64,000 nt of DNA, taken from NCBI GenBank assembly GCA_949987565.1, contig OX465121.1:7886774-7950773 (forward strand). Reading direction: 5' to 3'. This document shows, piece by piece, positions 22,469-33,261 of the stretch. Origin of the DNA: Luidia sarsii (lineage: Eukaryota > Echinodermata > Asteroidea > Paxillosida > Luidiidae). Position numbers and translations under genes: made by a program. Numbering within the stretch: the first letter of the stretch is position 1; each line of letters starts with the position of its first letter. The notes below the pieces were generated by a model. The model saw nothing but the letters and a program-made list of their open reading frames with translations, did not search any database and had not been told where the DNA came from.

Positions 22469-22631
22469 AGGTTTTGCCCTACTCAACGTACTGTAAGCAG
22501 CACTGAGTATTCTGCTTTGTCCGATTGCCTGCTGAAAAAATTTCCAGGTAGCTCGGGCGGGATTCGAACCCGCAACTCCTGCTTTCGATTGCAGACAGCT
22601 TATAAACCACTGGACCACTGAAGTGGCCGAG
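22469..22631 (-). mobile_element. tRNA-derived SINE, family 2
   Basis: On the - strand there are RNA polymerase III boxes: TGGTCCAGTGG (box A-like) and GGTTCGAATCC (box B). The acceptor stem does not pair (ACTTCAG against CCGAGCT), so it is not a working tRNA. The tail holds GTACGTTGAGTAGGGCAAAA, shared with copies near 30.4 and 49.0 kb. Confidence 0.8.
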
Positions 22632-22935
22632 GTCGTGTGGCGTGTTCGAGTCTGATTAACCCTAACGCTTTGCACCTCCCGCTCAGGACACACACTGTAT
22701 ACCGCAATGTACCACACTGCCCACAGGGTTGCAGGCTCACACACCACAGGATACCACAAAAAACCACGCTGTGGTATTTCGTGGTGCATGGCCCTTATGC
22801 TCCCACAGGAAAAACCATGTGTGGTTAATTGTGGTTTCAATGCCGTTTAGGGTTTTAATCAAATGTCATCTTCTCCTTTGTACCAGGTCAGTTTTTGTTT
22901 TGTTTTGGCGGCCGTGAACTGAACGATTGGTCACC
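22632..22935 (+). promoter_or_regulatory. FDFT1: FDFT1 5' flank and leader
   Basis: No TATA box was found before the start codon. The stretch 22737-22845 is unusually dense in ACCACA/TGTGGT, the core bound by RUNX-type factors, some of it arranged as an imperfect hairpin. The transcription start is not visible. A SINE ends just upstream, so the promoter is probably confined to these ~300 bases unless it lies inside the SINE. Confidence 0.4.
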
Positions 22936-23031
22936 ATGGATCTCTTGAAATCAATCGCACATCCCGACGAGGTGTACGCCCTGATCAAGTACAAGTGCGG
23001 CACGGGACCTACCCAGCCCAAACATGACCTG
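22936..23031 (+). CDS. FDFT1: FDFT1 exon 1, residues 1-32
   Basis: ATG in a good context (TCACCATGG). Encodes [19 protein letters not shown] and the variable N-terminal loop. Donor CTG followed by GTGAGT, phase 0. This start is chosen because the peptide aligns from Met1 with the usual family N-terminus. Confidence 0.93.
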
Positions 23032-26000
23032 GTGAGTGCTTTTCCAGACTCCTTCTGGGCTTGCTTTTTTTTCGTGTTCCCTTGAGAGTGTTTGCGAAAA
23101 AAAAATTAAAATGTCAAAACCATGCAAACAAATAATCCTGATTTGAATCGCGATTCGAAAACCAAATGTTTTTGCTCGTGTCCACACTCGCCAAATAGTC
23201 GCGACGCATACAAATCGCGAGCTGTTTTTGTTTGTTAGCAAATTGTGGTCAAGTGATGCGTGTGTCCTTGAGGGTGTCCCATGCAGAGTACTACCTGTCA
23301 ATTCAGTACATTATGGGATAAACAAAAAAAACAGTGCAATTTCTATGTAGTGTTCCCCTAGCATGGCGTGGCCCAAAAAACGCATTTTAAAAACAAAAGT
23401 CGTAATAATATAATTATATGAGTCTGAATCGCAAAATTAAAATCTCACTAATAACCGTGTTTATTGTGATTCAAATCACGATCCAAATAATCACAGGTTT
23501 TTTTTGGATGGCGGGGGTTACATGGAAATGGTCCTCAGGTCAACAAATGTGTTGATTCGAAAGCAAAAAAATCAAGGAGGAACTGACTGGGGACTTTTGA
23601 ACAAATTTTGGAAAAATGGCAAAATAAAAATTTGGCCAGACTGGTCCGTGAACCAGTACAGGCACCTCCATGTCCCTACCGCTACATGAACATTATACAC
23701 TCAGTTGGTCTACCAGCAACTATTTTCAGTTGAAGAACCAAAAAAAATCAAAACAAATTCTGATTTTATTGGAGCCATCCGGAAGTGCGGAGTGCATGTG
23801 ATAGGGAGATGCTAGTACCAGCAGATTTGTCCAGCTGTTCTAGTGGTGTTCCGTGTAGTTCTATGCCCGGTACATGTGGAAATGTGTCAAGCTGAATTAT
23901 ATTAAGCATTATTTTGCGATTCGTTGATAAAATGAATAGGACCGAATAGTTTTGTGAATTGCTGATTGGAGACTCTCTGCATGTACTGTAGCTGCAGCTG
24001 CTTTGTGCGATTTGCCGAGCTGCTGTAGCCATTTGGTTGATTGCGTCTGAATGAAAAGGGGGGGGGGGTTGCGTGATCCCTGCAGATATACGGCAGTCAA
24101 TGGTTGAATGCTTGTGACCGGTCGCGTTTTGTTTGAATGCCTGCTGAAAAATAAAACAAAAATCATTGCAGCTGGGATTCAAACCCACAACTTCTGCTTC
24201 CTTGTACGGTGGAATGTCTCTATACACACAATGCCAAATAACGAACGCGGATATACCGAACATTTGGCGATAATGAACATTGAACAACATGCTCTTTGGG
24301 TCTCGACGCATACGTCCGTGGATAATGCGACGGCAACTGCTATTACAAATGACCGCTATAGGCCTACTGAAAAAATTTTCATGGATCCGGGGATGTTCGT
24401 TATAAATAAAGCGACGTCAATAATACAGTGCTAATTATGCATGGAGTTTGGTTTAGAACCCTAGTCCATTCTCCCTGATGGCAAAACAATTATCAACTAT
24501 GGATTTATTTGGAAAAAAAATGGCAAAGAAAACTTTGACAGGACCGTGACTTGAACCCGAGACCTCTGGATTAACGTACTGAGTGCTCTTCCATCGGAGC
24601 TATCCAGCCCTTAGATGGTGGTCTCCCTAGGCATCAAATAGTCTTTGCTGGGATGGGGGCGCCAGTCAGAAGCAATTCAACCATTAACTGCCGTATACTT
24701 ATACGGCAAATTGTTCAAAATGTTCCCAGTCAGATTTTTCCCTGACTTGTTTATAGTAAACGGCTGAATGAAATCACCCTTGTTCACGGTGATTTGCTCG
24801 ATTTTGTTTTTTGTTTTTTTGGGACAGTTCTCCATGACGGACACTGCCAAGAGGTGTTACCGTTACCTCAACCTGACCAGCCGGAGTTTTGCCGCCGTCA
24901 TTCAAGCCTTGGACGGGGACCTCAGGTCGGTCGTGTTTTTTTTTTTTTTTGTCCGGCCCAAAGTCGTCCGATTCCGTCTTGGCCATTTTGAGTCTGAGTC
25001 TGTGTCAAGGAAAATGTGGATTTGACTCTGACCAATTCCAAGTCCCGAGTCACGAGGCATATGTGACCCGGCACAGCGACATGAGGAATGTCCCACCGAA
25101 ACACTTTTCGAGTAAACAACGCCTGAAGTCAAAGTATATTTTCAATTTGATTAAAAAAAAAAAAAATTGTGGTATTTTCGGAAAGTTAATGTATTGGAGG
25201 ATATTATGTACAAAGGATTTTTCCGAAATCCGTCTCTAAATGTTGAAAAAAAAAACCGAGGATTTCGGGGGAGTGTTTGTGTACCGTTTTCATGAAAATG
25301 TAAAGTTCCTGCCTTCTTGAATGGCCGCTTTCGAGGAGTTAGACTGGTGTTGCTATATTGTGTCTGGTGCCAAATGAACGAGCGAAGTCCCCTATTTACA
25401 ACAAAGTTCACACGGAAATAATTTTGATATCATTTGAAAGCTTATGGTATACTCTTTCACATCATTTGAAAATCTCAAAATCTCAAAAGTGGGGGTTATT
25501 CCTCATTATGCTGTGCCACATATGCACCTTTGTAGTTTGAACGAATCATTCCTCTTTTTGGGGGGTCCAAATTTATCACTTTTTACAAGCTCTTGACAAC
25601 AGATTCCTACTTTTGGCTTGGAAATAAACATGTATTCCTATGTAGGTTTGTGATTCCTCTTCTTCTTTTTTTTAGCAGAAGTATTCCTAATTTCCTTTAA
25701 AATAAGATAGGTTGGCACCTATGCTGTAATTCTGCCTCCTATAAACTTTATAAACCCCATCCCGAAATCTGAAAGACATTCTGATTTAAGGTTTTTTTGG
25801 CAGACTGCAACAGGCGAACCTCAAAAAGTCGAAGTCGATTTTTTGAGTTTATTCCAGAAGGTATACCAATGAGACCCGCAGCCAACTATTTGCACTATTT
25901 GATAAACTCCCGCTTATCAGATGCTTGAATGGGTATATTTAGTAGTCCGCCTGTTGTCCGTCGCTTGTGAGTTTAAGTTTAGCACGCACCCTTTGTCCTC

Positions 26001-29000
26001 CTCAATACTATCTTATCAGAGGACTGTTTATGCCTATACTCTGTGAGATTCAGCAGTGGCCCAACTTGTAATAGACTGCCTGAACTGTTAGTACTTGTAG
26101 TTGTGCGACATTCCTCTGTTAACGTGCCATGTGCCAGTTTTGTTTAACAGGAAGTTGCTGAGTCCCAAATTATTTTGTTGGACAAGGGAAAATGACTTGG
26201 GGGTTTTATAAAAAATAGCAATGATGGAAATTTGATTAGATGGGGATTTGAACCTCAGCCTCTTTCTCATCTTTCTCTCCTTGCCTCTCTCGTGTCCTCT
26301 CATCGTCTCATCCTCTCTCCTCTCCTTGTCCTCATCTCTTGTCTCCTCTCTCCTCTTCTCTCTCTCCCCTCACCTCTCTCGTCCTTACATCATCTCATCC
26401 TCTAACCTCCCATCGTCCGCATCTCCTCTCCCTTCTCTTATCTTCCTCTCCTGTCCTATCCTCCCTCTCATCGTCTCATCCTCTCACCTCCTGTCATCCT
26501 CATCTCTCATCTCCTCTCTCCTCTTCTCTCTCTCGCATCGCCTCTCTTGTCCTCCTTCTCATCCTCTTCCTCCTCCCATCTCCTCTCTCCTCTTCTCTTT
26601 CTCCTCACCTCTCTCGTCCTCCTCATCCTCTTCCTCCTCCCATCTGCTCTCTCTCCTCGCCTCTGTTGTCCTCCTCTCATCCTCTTCCTCCTTCCATCTC
26701 CTCTCTCCTCTTCTCTCTCTCCTCGCCTCTCTCGTCCTCCTCTCATCCTCTTCCTCCTCCCATCTCCCTCCTCCCATCTCCTCTCTCCTCGCCTCTCTCG
26801 TCCTCCTCTCATCCTCTTCCTCCTCCCATCTCCCTCCTCCCATCTCCTCTCCCATCTTCTCTCTCCTCGCCTCTCTCGTCCTCCTCTCATCCTTCCTCCT
26901 CCCATCTCCCTCCTCCCATCTCTCCTCGCCTCTCTCGACCTCCTCTCATCCTCTTCCTCCTCCTCCTCCTCCCTCCTCCTCCTCCTCCTCCCTCCCCCTC
27001 CTCCTCAGACACGCCGTGTGCATCTTCTACCTGGTCCTGAGAGCGCTGGACACGGTGGAAGACGACATGACCATCCCGATGGAGGAGAAGCTCCCCATGC
27101 TCCAAACCTTCCACGAGAAACTCCTCGACCCGTCCTGGACGTACACCAAGAGCCAGGAGAAGGATCGCATCGTCCTCGAAGATTTTCAAGCTGTACGTCT
27201 AAAAAAAAAAAAGCAGATTCCAGACATCAAAATGGTTGAAATGGTATAGATCTGTGATTAGATAATGTGCTGTTGGCTCATTTGGAATGTCAGGCCGTGT
27301 CCGAGACGGGCTTCCAGAGCTACGGCTAGGGCTATTGTCTTCGCATCTCCGTGTATTTCCAGTAGAGGGAAGACCTAGACCTAGCTCTAGACACCCATTT
27401 CGGACACGGCCCAGGTGTAAGATGCGGTTTCACCCGCACATCAACTCACGAGGGCGCTATTTAAAAATCCAACCCAATCCGTTCATCTCTCACAGGTTTT
27501 TGCATAAAAACGTGAGTGTTTTGCCCTTTTTTCATTTCTCTGATTATCGTTTTTACAACCTAAAAAAAGTTGTTTTGTGGTATCTTTAATGGTTTAACAT
27601 AAAAACTGAGGTAATCTTTCGACCTTTACCAATGTTGTATAGAGCATCTTTCATCACAGGTTTGTGCACAAAACCTGTTGGGTGTTTGCCCTTTTTCGCC
27701 TTCCTTGTAGATTATCGTTTAAGCTAAAAAAAAAAAAAATCACTGAGTTGTTTATGGGGGAGGGGGTATGTTTAATGGTTTAACATAGAAACTATGGTAG
27801 TCTTTCGACCTTTACGAATGCTGCATTGGGCCTTGTTGCTGAGTTTGGATTCATGCGTTGCGGTTTTTCTGTCCAGATTGCGCGGGAGTTCCGCGGCCTG
27901 GACGAGGGCTACCGGCTGGTCATCTCGGACATCTGCGAGAAGATGGGGAACGGGATGTGCGAGTTTGCGCAGCGGGACGTGGTCACCAACAAAGACTGGG
28001 ATCTGGTGAGTAGCGGTGGCTGTGGGCTCCTTTCTCTTTTTTTTTTAGTCACTCTGTGCTGCGGTGGTGTGTGGGGGAGGGGTTGATCTGAAGACTGTTC
28101 ACGATCGTTGGTCAGTTTTTCACTGGCATTTAGAATCTGCTTCCCCTCGTATTTTTTCCGTCAGTTTCTACCTCTACGTCGGCCGGTCATGTCGGCATCG
28201 TTCTGTCGCGGCCCATCTCGGCGTCCCGAGTTTGTGGAAGCTATCGTTGGCCAGTAGGTTTCCTGGCGGGGCTAAAGTTTTTGGTCCTGTGAATGGTAGA
28301 CTGATTCAGTGCCACTTGGAATGTCTTTCCCTGCTCTCCCCTTTCCCTTTCAGTACTGCCACTACGTCGCCGGGCTGGTCGGCATCGGCCTGTCGCGGCT
28401 CTTCTCCGCCTCCGAGCTGGAGGAGGCCATCGTCGGCCAGGACACCCAGCTGGCCAACTCCATGGGACTCTTCCTCCAGAAGACCAACATCATCAGGGAC
28501 TATCTGGAGGACAGCCTGGAGGGCCGAGAATTCTGGCCCAAGGAGGTACGAGCCGGTTTAGCTGTGAGAGGGCGGTTTAGCTGTGAGAGCCGGTTTAGCT
28601 GTGAGAGCCGGTTTAGCTGTGAGAGCCGGTTTAGCTGGTTCAGCTGTAAGAGCCGGTTTAGTTGTAAGAGTCGGTTTAGCTGGTTTAGGTGTAAGAGCCG
28701 GTTTAGCTGTAAGAGTCGGTTTAGCTGGTTTAGGTGTAAAAGGCGGTTTAGGTGTAAAAGGCGGTTTAGCTGTAAGAGCCGGTTTAGCTGTAAGAATTGA
28801 TTTAGCCAGTTTAGCTGGAAGAGGCGGTTTAGCTGTAAGAGCTGGTTTAGCCAGTTTAGCTGTAAGAGCCAGTTTAGCCAGTTAAGCTGTAAGAGCCGGT
28901 TTAGCCAGTTTAGCTGTAAGAGCCGGTTTAGCTGTAAGAGGCAGTTTAGCTGGTTTAGCTGGAAGAGGTGGTTTAGCTGGTTTAGCTGTAAGAGGCGGTT

Positions 29001-31252
29001 TAGCTGGTTTAGCTGTAAGAGACGGTTTAGCTGGTTTAGCTGGAAGAGGCGGGTTAGCTGGTTTAGCTGTAAGAGCTGGTTTAGCTGTAAGAGCTGGTTT
29101 AGCTGTAAGAGCTGGTTTAGCTGCAAGAGCTGGTTTAGCTGCAAGAGCTGGTTTAGCTGCAAGAGCTGGTTTATCTGTAAGACCTGGTTTAGCTGTAAGA
29201 GCTGGTTTAGCAGTAAGAGCTGGTGTAGCTGTAAGAGCTGGTTTAGCTGTAAGAGCTGGTTTAGCTGCAAGAGCTGGTTTAGCAGTAAGACCTGGTTTAG
29301 CAAGTTTTACAATGAGCAGGGCAAACGCTCATTTAATTGCTGCTTTCCCCCCATGTTTTTTTTTTCCCCTCCGCAGACGTGGAGTAAGCACGCCGCGAAA
29401 CTGAGTGACTTCCAGGCACCGGCGAATCGCGGCGCCGCCCTGCGCTGCCTGAACGAGCTGATCACCAACGCCTTGCACCACGTGCCCGATGTCATCAAGT
29501 ACATGTCCAGGCTTCGCAACCAGAGCGTCTTCAATTTCTGCGCCATTCCTCAGGTAAGGGAGGCCCTGAAAGTCCTCTCCTATCTCTGACGAGAACTCTT
29601 TCTCTTTAGCATTAGTTTCAATTTTTTTTTTTAACTTGCCAGCCAGCCTAGTTTGGGATAGTCAAAGTTTTCTTTGCCATTTTTTTCAGTTTGTTCAAAA
29701 AGTTCCCAGTCAGTTTTTCCTCGATTTTATCTGATATAATTATGATGCCTTTGAGAAAGGTCCCGCTAGGATCAAAACGTCAGGCCCTCCTAATTTCTGA
29801 TATGATATGTTTACATTTTTTTTAGTGATATCAAATCAGCGACACCCTTTTTTGATTGGTGTGGTAAGTCGTTGAGTTCTAATTTTGTTTTTCCCCTCAC
29901 CCGTTAGGTGATGGCTATAGCCACCCTGGCGGAGTGCTACAACAACCCCAGGGTGTTCACGGGCGTGGTCAAGATCCGCAAGGGACAGGCCGTGGTCATG
30001 ATCCTGGAAGCAACCTCCATGGACAGTCTGTGCAGCATCCTACGCAACCACACCCAGCAGGTAAAATAAAAACCACACACAGTCACGCCAGAGGCAGATT
30101 GAGATCCCCCCTCCCCCCGCCGAATTCCTAGGCCGTCTTGAATGGAAACCCTTTTCTTGCGTACTCTTGCATGATCGAAGCGTCATTGACATTAACGTGA
30201 TGTTTGCATCGAGGAGACTGTAAATCAACGTGGGTTTGTTGCCCCCACGGTGTCACCGCAAACCTACTCCTCCTGCTATTCTCACCATGAAAACCTTTCA
30301 AATCTCAACAACAGCATAGATAAGTCTATGATAATTGATGTTTTGCATCTGCGAGAATGTAATTCAATAGGGGTTTGCCCTGCTCGACGTAACAAGCACC
30401 AAATGCTCAGTGCTTTGCCCGATGCCTGAAAAAAAAAAAATCAGGCAGCTCAGGTGGGATTTGAACCGGCGACTCTTGCTTTCTAGAGCAGACGTCTTAA
30501 CCACTGGACCGCTGAACTGGTCTAGGTTATGTGGCGGATTTGAATATAGTATAGCGGCTGGTACCGCTTTGCCTCATACATATAACAGGATCAAAGTACA
30601 TTTTGATCCTAGCAGGATCTTTCTCCAAGGCAGAAGGTCCTGCTGTATATAATTGAAACGTCGGAGCTCATAATTTTGTATTCAAATCGATCGGGCAAAG
30701 CACTTAGCACTCTGTGCTTATCACGTGGAGCAGCTATTGAATCACATTCTCCTCGACGCAAATATTGTGTTATATCCATAATTTTCGATATTCACTTTTT
30801 CGTCATTTTAGGTCTGTTGTCGAAAAGATCATCGGTTGAGTGCCGGTTGAATTCATCCGACCGATACAATTTCCCCCGGTAGAAAGCCGATTGAACTGGA
30901 CTCTGGGGTGAAAAATACACGATGGCTATCCGGTGGAAACGACATCGTACGGGTCAAATCATCTGATACCCAACCGATGATCTTTTTGACAAGAGTCCTT
31001 AGTCTGTGAGCATTTTTTTTGGTATCTTACTGTTTTTTGTTAAAGATTGCTAAAGCCATTCCGTCGGATGATCCGTCGGCGGAACTGACGAGGACAATCG
31101 TCGCGAGCAACTTGAAGCTCTGCCAGGCCGCGACATCCGGGCAGCTGGCCAGCGCCAGCTACTTCCCTCCCCTCTACGTGTCACTGGGCATCATGGTGCT
31201 TCTGATCCTCTACAGCTACGGCAACCAGATCTTCAACTACTTGCAGCACTGA
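22936..31252 (+). CDS. FDFT1: Squalene synthase, 8 coding exons, complete
   Basis: Joins 22936-23031, 24828-24925, 27009-27192, 27877-28005, 28354-28545, 29377-29553, 29908-30060 and 31046-31252 into 411 residues (the human enzyme has 417). The enzyme condenses two farnesyl diphosphates to presqualene diphosphate and reduces this with NADPH to squalene, the first committed step to sterols, on the cytosolic face of the ER. Both aspartate-rich Mg-binding motifs are intact: DTVEDD at residues 79-84 and DYLED at 218-222. The catalytic tyrosine is Tyr170 in [26 protein letters not shown] (49-62) and [14 protein letters not shown] (in exon 6) are family signatures. A hydrophobic C-terminal anchor follows at about 385-401. 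All introns are GT-AG; phases are 0 except intron 2 (phase 2). No frameshift or missing residue, so the gene looks functional. Confidence 0.97.
24118..24230 (-). mobile_element. tRNA-like SINE fragment in FDFT1 intron 1
   Basis: The - strand carries GGGTTTGAATCC (box B-like) after GAAGCAGAAGTTG. The body resembles SINE family 2 but is diverged. No functional tRNA fold. Confidence 0.5.
24505..24695 (-). mobile_element. tRNA-derived SINE, family 1, intron 1
   Basis: On the - strand: GCTGGATAGCTCCGATGG (box A region) and GGTTCAAGTCACGG (box B region). Conserved flanks include ACCACCATCTAAGG upstream and AAGTTTTCTTTGCCA downstream. Four further copies lie at 41.9, 48.2, 55.1 and 63.4 kb. Confidence 0.75.
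24828..24925 (+). CDS. FDFT1: FDFT1 exon 2, residues 33-64 and part of 65
   Basis: Acceptor TTTTTTGGGACAG. Encodes the conserved [20 protein letters not shown] region, which forms part of the substrate pocket. Donor CAG followed by GTCGGT; Arg65 is split (phase 2). Confidence 0.95.
25063..25519 (+). mobile_element. Family A MITE, long form, FDFT1 intron 2
   Basis: 457 bp, flanked by ATAT. The right terminus has lost GGGTC. It lies in intron 2, about 140 bp after the donor, in the sense orientation. Confidence 0.88.
25520..26264 (+). other. FDFT1 intron 2, single-copy stretch
   Basis: AT-rich intronic DNA between the MITE and the pyrimidine tract. No exon-like or repeat sequence recognised. 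Confidence 0.5.
26265..27006 (+). repeat. 740-nt pyrimidine tract ending at exon 3
   Basis: Nearly uninterrupted C/T sequence (units such as CTCATCCTCTTCCTCCTCCC) fills the 3' end of intron 2. It runs into the exon 3 acceptor CTCCTCAG. It serves as an oversized polypyrimidine tract. Ser/Leu/Pro open frames here are artefacts of composition. Confidence 0.92.
27009..27192 (+). CDS. FDFT1: FDFT1 exon 3, residues 65-126
   Basis: Contains the first aspartate-rich motif DTVEDD within [16 protein letters not shown], which binds the diphosphate through Mg ions. Donor GCT followed by GTACGT, phase 0. Confidence 0.96.
27490..27836. mobile_element. Two partial Family B copies in intron 3
   Basis: Two tandem right-end fragments, each with TTTAATGGTTTAACATA, TTTCGACCTTTAC and an AATG(T/C)TG(T/C)AT terminus. 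The second ends about 40 bp before the exon 4 acceptor. Confidence 0.65.
27877..28005 (+). CDS. FDFT1: FDFT1 exon 4, residues 127-169
   Basis: Acceptor TTTTTCTGTCCAG. Encodes [20 protein letters not shown] and the [11 protein letters not shown] segment, matching the family. Donor CTG followed by GTGAGT, phase 0. Confidence 0.95.
28354..28545 (+). CDS. FDFT1: FDFT1 exon 5, residues 170-233
   Basis: Carries the catalytic Tyr170 ([12 protein letters not shown]) and the second aspartate-rich motif (NIIRDYLED, 214-222). Acceptor CCTTTCAG. The donor GAG followed by GTACGA is weaker than consensus and is the first unit of the minisatellite that follows. Confidence 0.96.
28546..29308 (+). repeat. 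18-bp minisatellite filling FDFT1 intron 5
   Basis: About 40 units of an 18-bp motif (GTAAGAGCCGGTTTAGCT and variants, with extra GTTTAGCTG half-units) cover about 760 of the 831 intron bases. The array begins at the first base of the intron. Nearly every unit carries GTGAGA or GTAAGA, which resemble 5' splice sites. The exon 5 frame stays open for about 250 bases into the array. Confidence 0.95.
29377..29553 (+). CDS. FDFT1: FDFT1 exon 6, residues 234-292
   Basis: Acceptor TTTTTCCCCTCCGCAG. Encodes [20 protein letters not shown] and [14 protein letters not shown], both strong family signatures. Donor CAG followed by GTAAGG, phase 0. Confidence 0.96.
29908..30060 (+). CDS. FDFT1: FDFT1 exon 7, residues 293-343
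   Basis: Acceptor CCCGTTAG. Encodes [19 protein letters not shown] and [12 protein letters not shown], which contribute to the second half-reaction. Donor CAG followed by GTAAAA, phase 0. Confidence 0.95.
30365..30530 (-). mobile_element. tRNA-derived SINE, family 2, intron 7
   Basis: The - strand shows GGTCCAGTGGTTAAG (box A region) and CGGTTCAAATCCCACC (box B region), with the TGAGCATTTGGTGCTTGTTA tail block of the family. The tRNA-like part is diverged, with no sound acceptor stem. Confidence 0.75.
30817..31000. mobile_element. TIR element with AAGATCATCGG ends, copy 1
   Basis: Left GTCGAAAAGATCATCGGTTG and right CCGATGATCTTTTTGAC are inverted. The interior contains CGGTTGAATTCATCCGACCG and CCCCCGGTAGAAAGCCGATT. 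A second copy lies at 51350-51536. It ends about 45 bp before the exon 8 acceptor. Confidence 0.8.
31046..31252 (+). CDS. FDFT1: FDFT1 exon 8, residues 344-411 and stop
   Basis: Acceptor TTTTTTGTTAAAG. Encodes the diverged C-terminal region and a hydrophobic segment ([16 protein letters not shown]) that should anchor the enzyme in the ER membrane. TGA at 31250-31252. Confidence 0.94.
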   Translation: MAKAIPSDDPSAELTRTIVASNLKLCQAATSGQLASASYFPPLYVSLGIMVLLILYSYGNQIFNYLQH

Positions 31253-31890
31253 GGAGTGGGGCGCCCCCAGGCGGCGGTGTGAAGCCGCGACTCGTGAGAA
31301 CGAGTATCGTGAGAACCTGCGATGCGTCGATCTCAAAAAGTTCGAGGGCCTGTGACGTTTCGATCCTAGCAAGACCTTTTCTCAGTTGCAGGAGCTCTCT
31401 CAATAGCAGGACCTCTCTCAATAGCAGGACCTTTGTCAAAGGCAAAGTCTTTGAGAAAGGAATGGTCTTTGCGTATCGTAGACCGGTAGGGGTTCGAGTT
31501 ACTGTCTGCTCGCCGTGAGAAGAGCTTGACCGTTGTATTTTTCATAGCACCAGTCTGGTCTGTGTGCTGTTGTTCATGCGGCCGTGTTGGAAAATTGGCA
31601 CCACTCCTCGACTGTCAGGCGATAACGACTCCTGTCTTCTACCATTGTATTTCTTTTACGGAAAGAAATCTTGGAAATGTATTCGTGTAAATAATCACTT
31701 TCAACGATCGTTGGGGGAAAAAATGGGGCATTCTCAAGGGCAGACCGGGCGGGCGCACCGTTTATAAACCAAAGAATAAATCGGGGAATCGTTTTATCGA
31801 GAAATTTCATAAAATTATTACCGTTTGATTGATATAAAAAGATTCGTCAAAGCCTTGAGAATTATTTATCAACTATTTTCATGAATAAAG
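31253..31890 (+). other. FDFT1: FDFT1 3' UTR with two poly(A) signals
   Basis: AATAAA occurs at 31775-31780 and 31884-31889, giving a predicted 3' UTR of about 550-650 bases. It includes, at 31335-31465, a copy of the GACGTTTCGATCCTAGCA repeat with extra tandem AGCAGGACCT units. Actual end not determinable from sequence alone. Confidence 0.55.
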
Positions 31891-33261
31891 GTAATTGAAT
31901 GTAAAATCAGATTCTATGAAATCTGTCCCTATTATGTCTATGGTTAATTTTGTTTATTCTATTTTCTTATGAGACTCGAGGAAAATGTCCATAAAAATGG
32001 CATTTTTTACATTTTATTCTATTAATTGCAGCCACTACATAGCAACTCCCATAGACTCGTAAGCAAGTTGATCTAGTTCTAGCCCACGAATGCAGACACG
32101 ATCATGGGCCGTTTACGAAGCCATGTATCAGGCTTTGTCTCCGTCTGACAAAACCTGAACATTCATGTTGTGTTTTTTTGTTGTTGCCAAATTTGAAGGT
32201 TTGTCGGCTTGATAAGTGCAGAGCATTCACCACGAAACTGTGGGCAAACGTTTGTTTTTCTAGACGATTGTGACAATTTATAACGGGTAAGAGACGGAAG
32301 CCTAAGCCCGAGCCTAAGCCTTCGTAAATTACCTTTAGGCTGCTTTCCATTCGGTGCCTGTGAAGACCTGAGCCACTGCTAGAATTCAATGGCTACAGCT
32401 TCAAGTTACACACAAGAAGTCTGCGGAAATCACCCAAACTGAAGCCTCCAAGCAAACTCCCGTAGACTCGCGTGTTACTCTCAGCCGCAGCCGAAGAATA
32501 CGCTGCCACCGACAAGGTCACAGTTCCCCCCAAACCCGGCTTAGGCTTCGGCTCCAGCTTATGATCTGTTATCCAAAAGCTGAAAACCCCGGTTGGAGTT
32601 CTTTGCTGAAGTTGAAGCTTTGGATTGTTTGCTCAAAATTCAGTGTAACCTTAAAAAAAAAAAAGCCAAAGGCCTCCCATTTTCATGTCTTCTACTTTAA
32701 AAATGGACGAAAGAAAGAAATACAATGCTGGGGCCTAGCCTGAGCCGGGTTTAAAAAAAGGAAGGCCTTTGCCGTTAAAATGAAAGAGCGCCACCAAGAG
32801 TCCGGCTCGATTGACGGACCTTTCGCTATGAATCCTGGGTAATCTTCGGAAGTTTTACCGTATTGCAGAGTGAACGTGCAGCGCGGCCGTGACTGGAAAT
32901 CTTCATTGCCGTACGTACATGAAGAATTACTGCAATTCACTCGTATAAACTAACATTGCATGCTCGAAGGGTTATAGCTGGATGACGGATTGGAAATTTT
33001 CCCGCGGGATGCCTGAGAAGTTAATGCCGGACTCGTGTTTTGAAATTGGCGCCGGATTCCCGCCGGACAATCAGTGGCCCGTTGCCATACCGTTGGACTT
33101 ATCTAGCGCCCTCTCGCGACTGAGCCGGCTGCCTGGAATCCCTGCTGCGTGCAACCAGGTCTGCAGACAGTACAGCTGACGTGGTAAGTGAATGGTCGCC
33201 GTTTTGTTTTCGATTCGATTATCGTGGGCTTGATTTGAGACGGTGTAGCAGTGAAGAATAT
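31891..33261. other. Intergenic with old repeat fragments
   Basis: About 32270-32770 resembles the 8936-9232 repeat in inverted order (GCTTAGGCTTCGGCTCC, GGAGTTCTTTGCTGAAGTTG, GCCAAAGGCCTCCC). No exon recognised. If the human gene order applied, NEIL2 would be expected near here, but nothing like it was seen. Confidence 0.45.

Noticed and set aside
22545..22631. tRNA gene calls (also 24.5, 30.45, 41.9, 48.2, 49.0, 55.1 and 63.4 kb)
   Set aside because: Box A and box B are present, but acceptor or T stems fail to pair and several copies share the same non-tRNA flanks. They are tRNA-derived SINE copies.
28500..29303. 267-codon Leu-Asn-Gln frame on the - strand
   Set aside because: It is the 18-bp minisatellite of FDFT1 intron 5 read in reverse; there is no independent gene signal.
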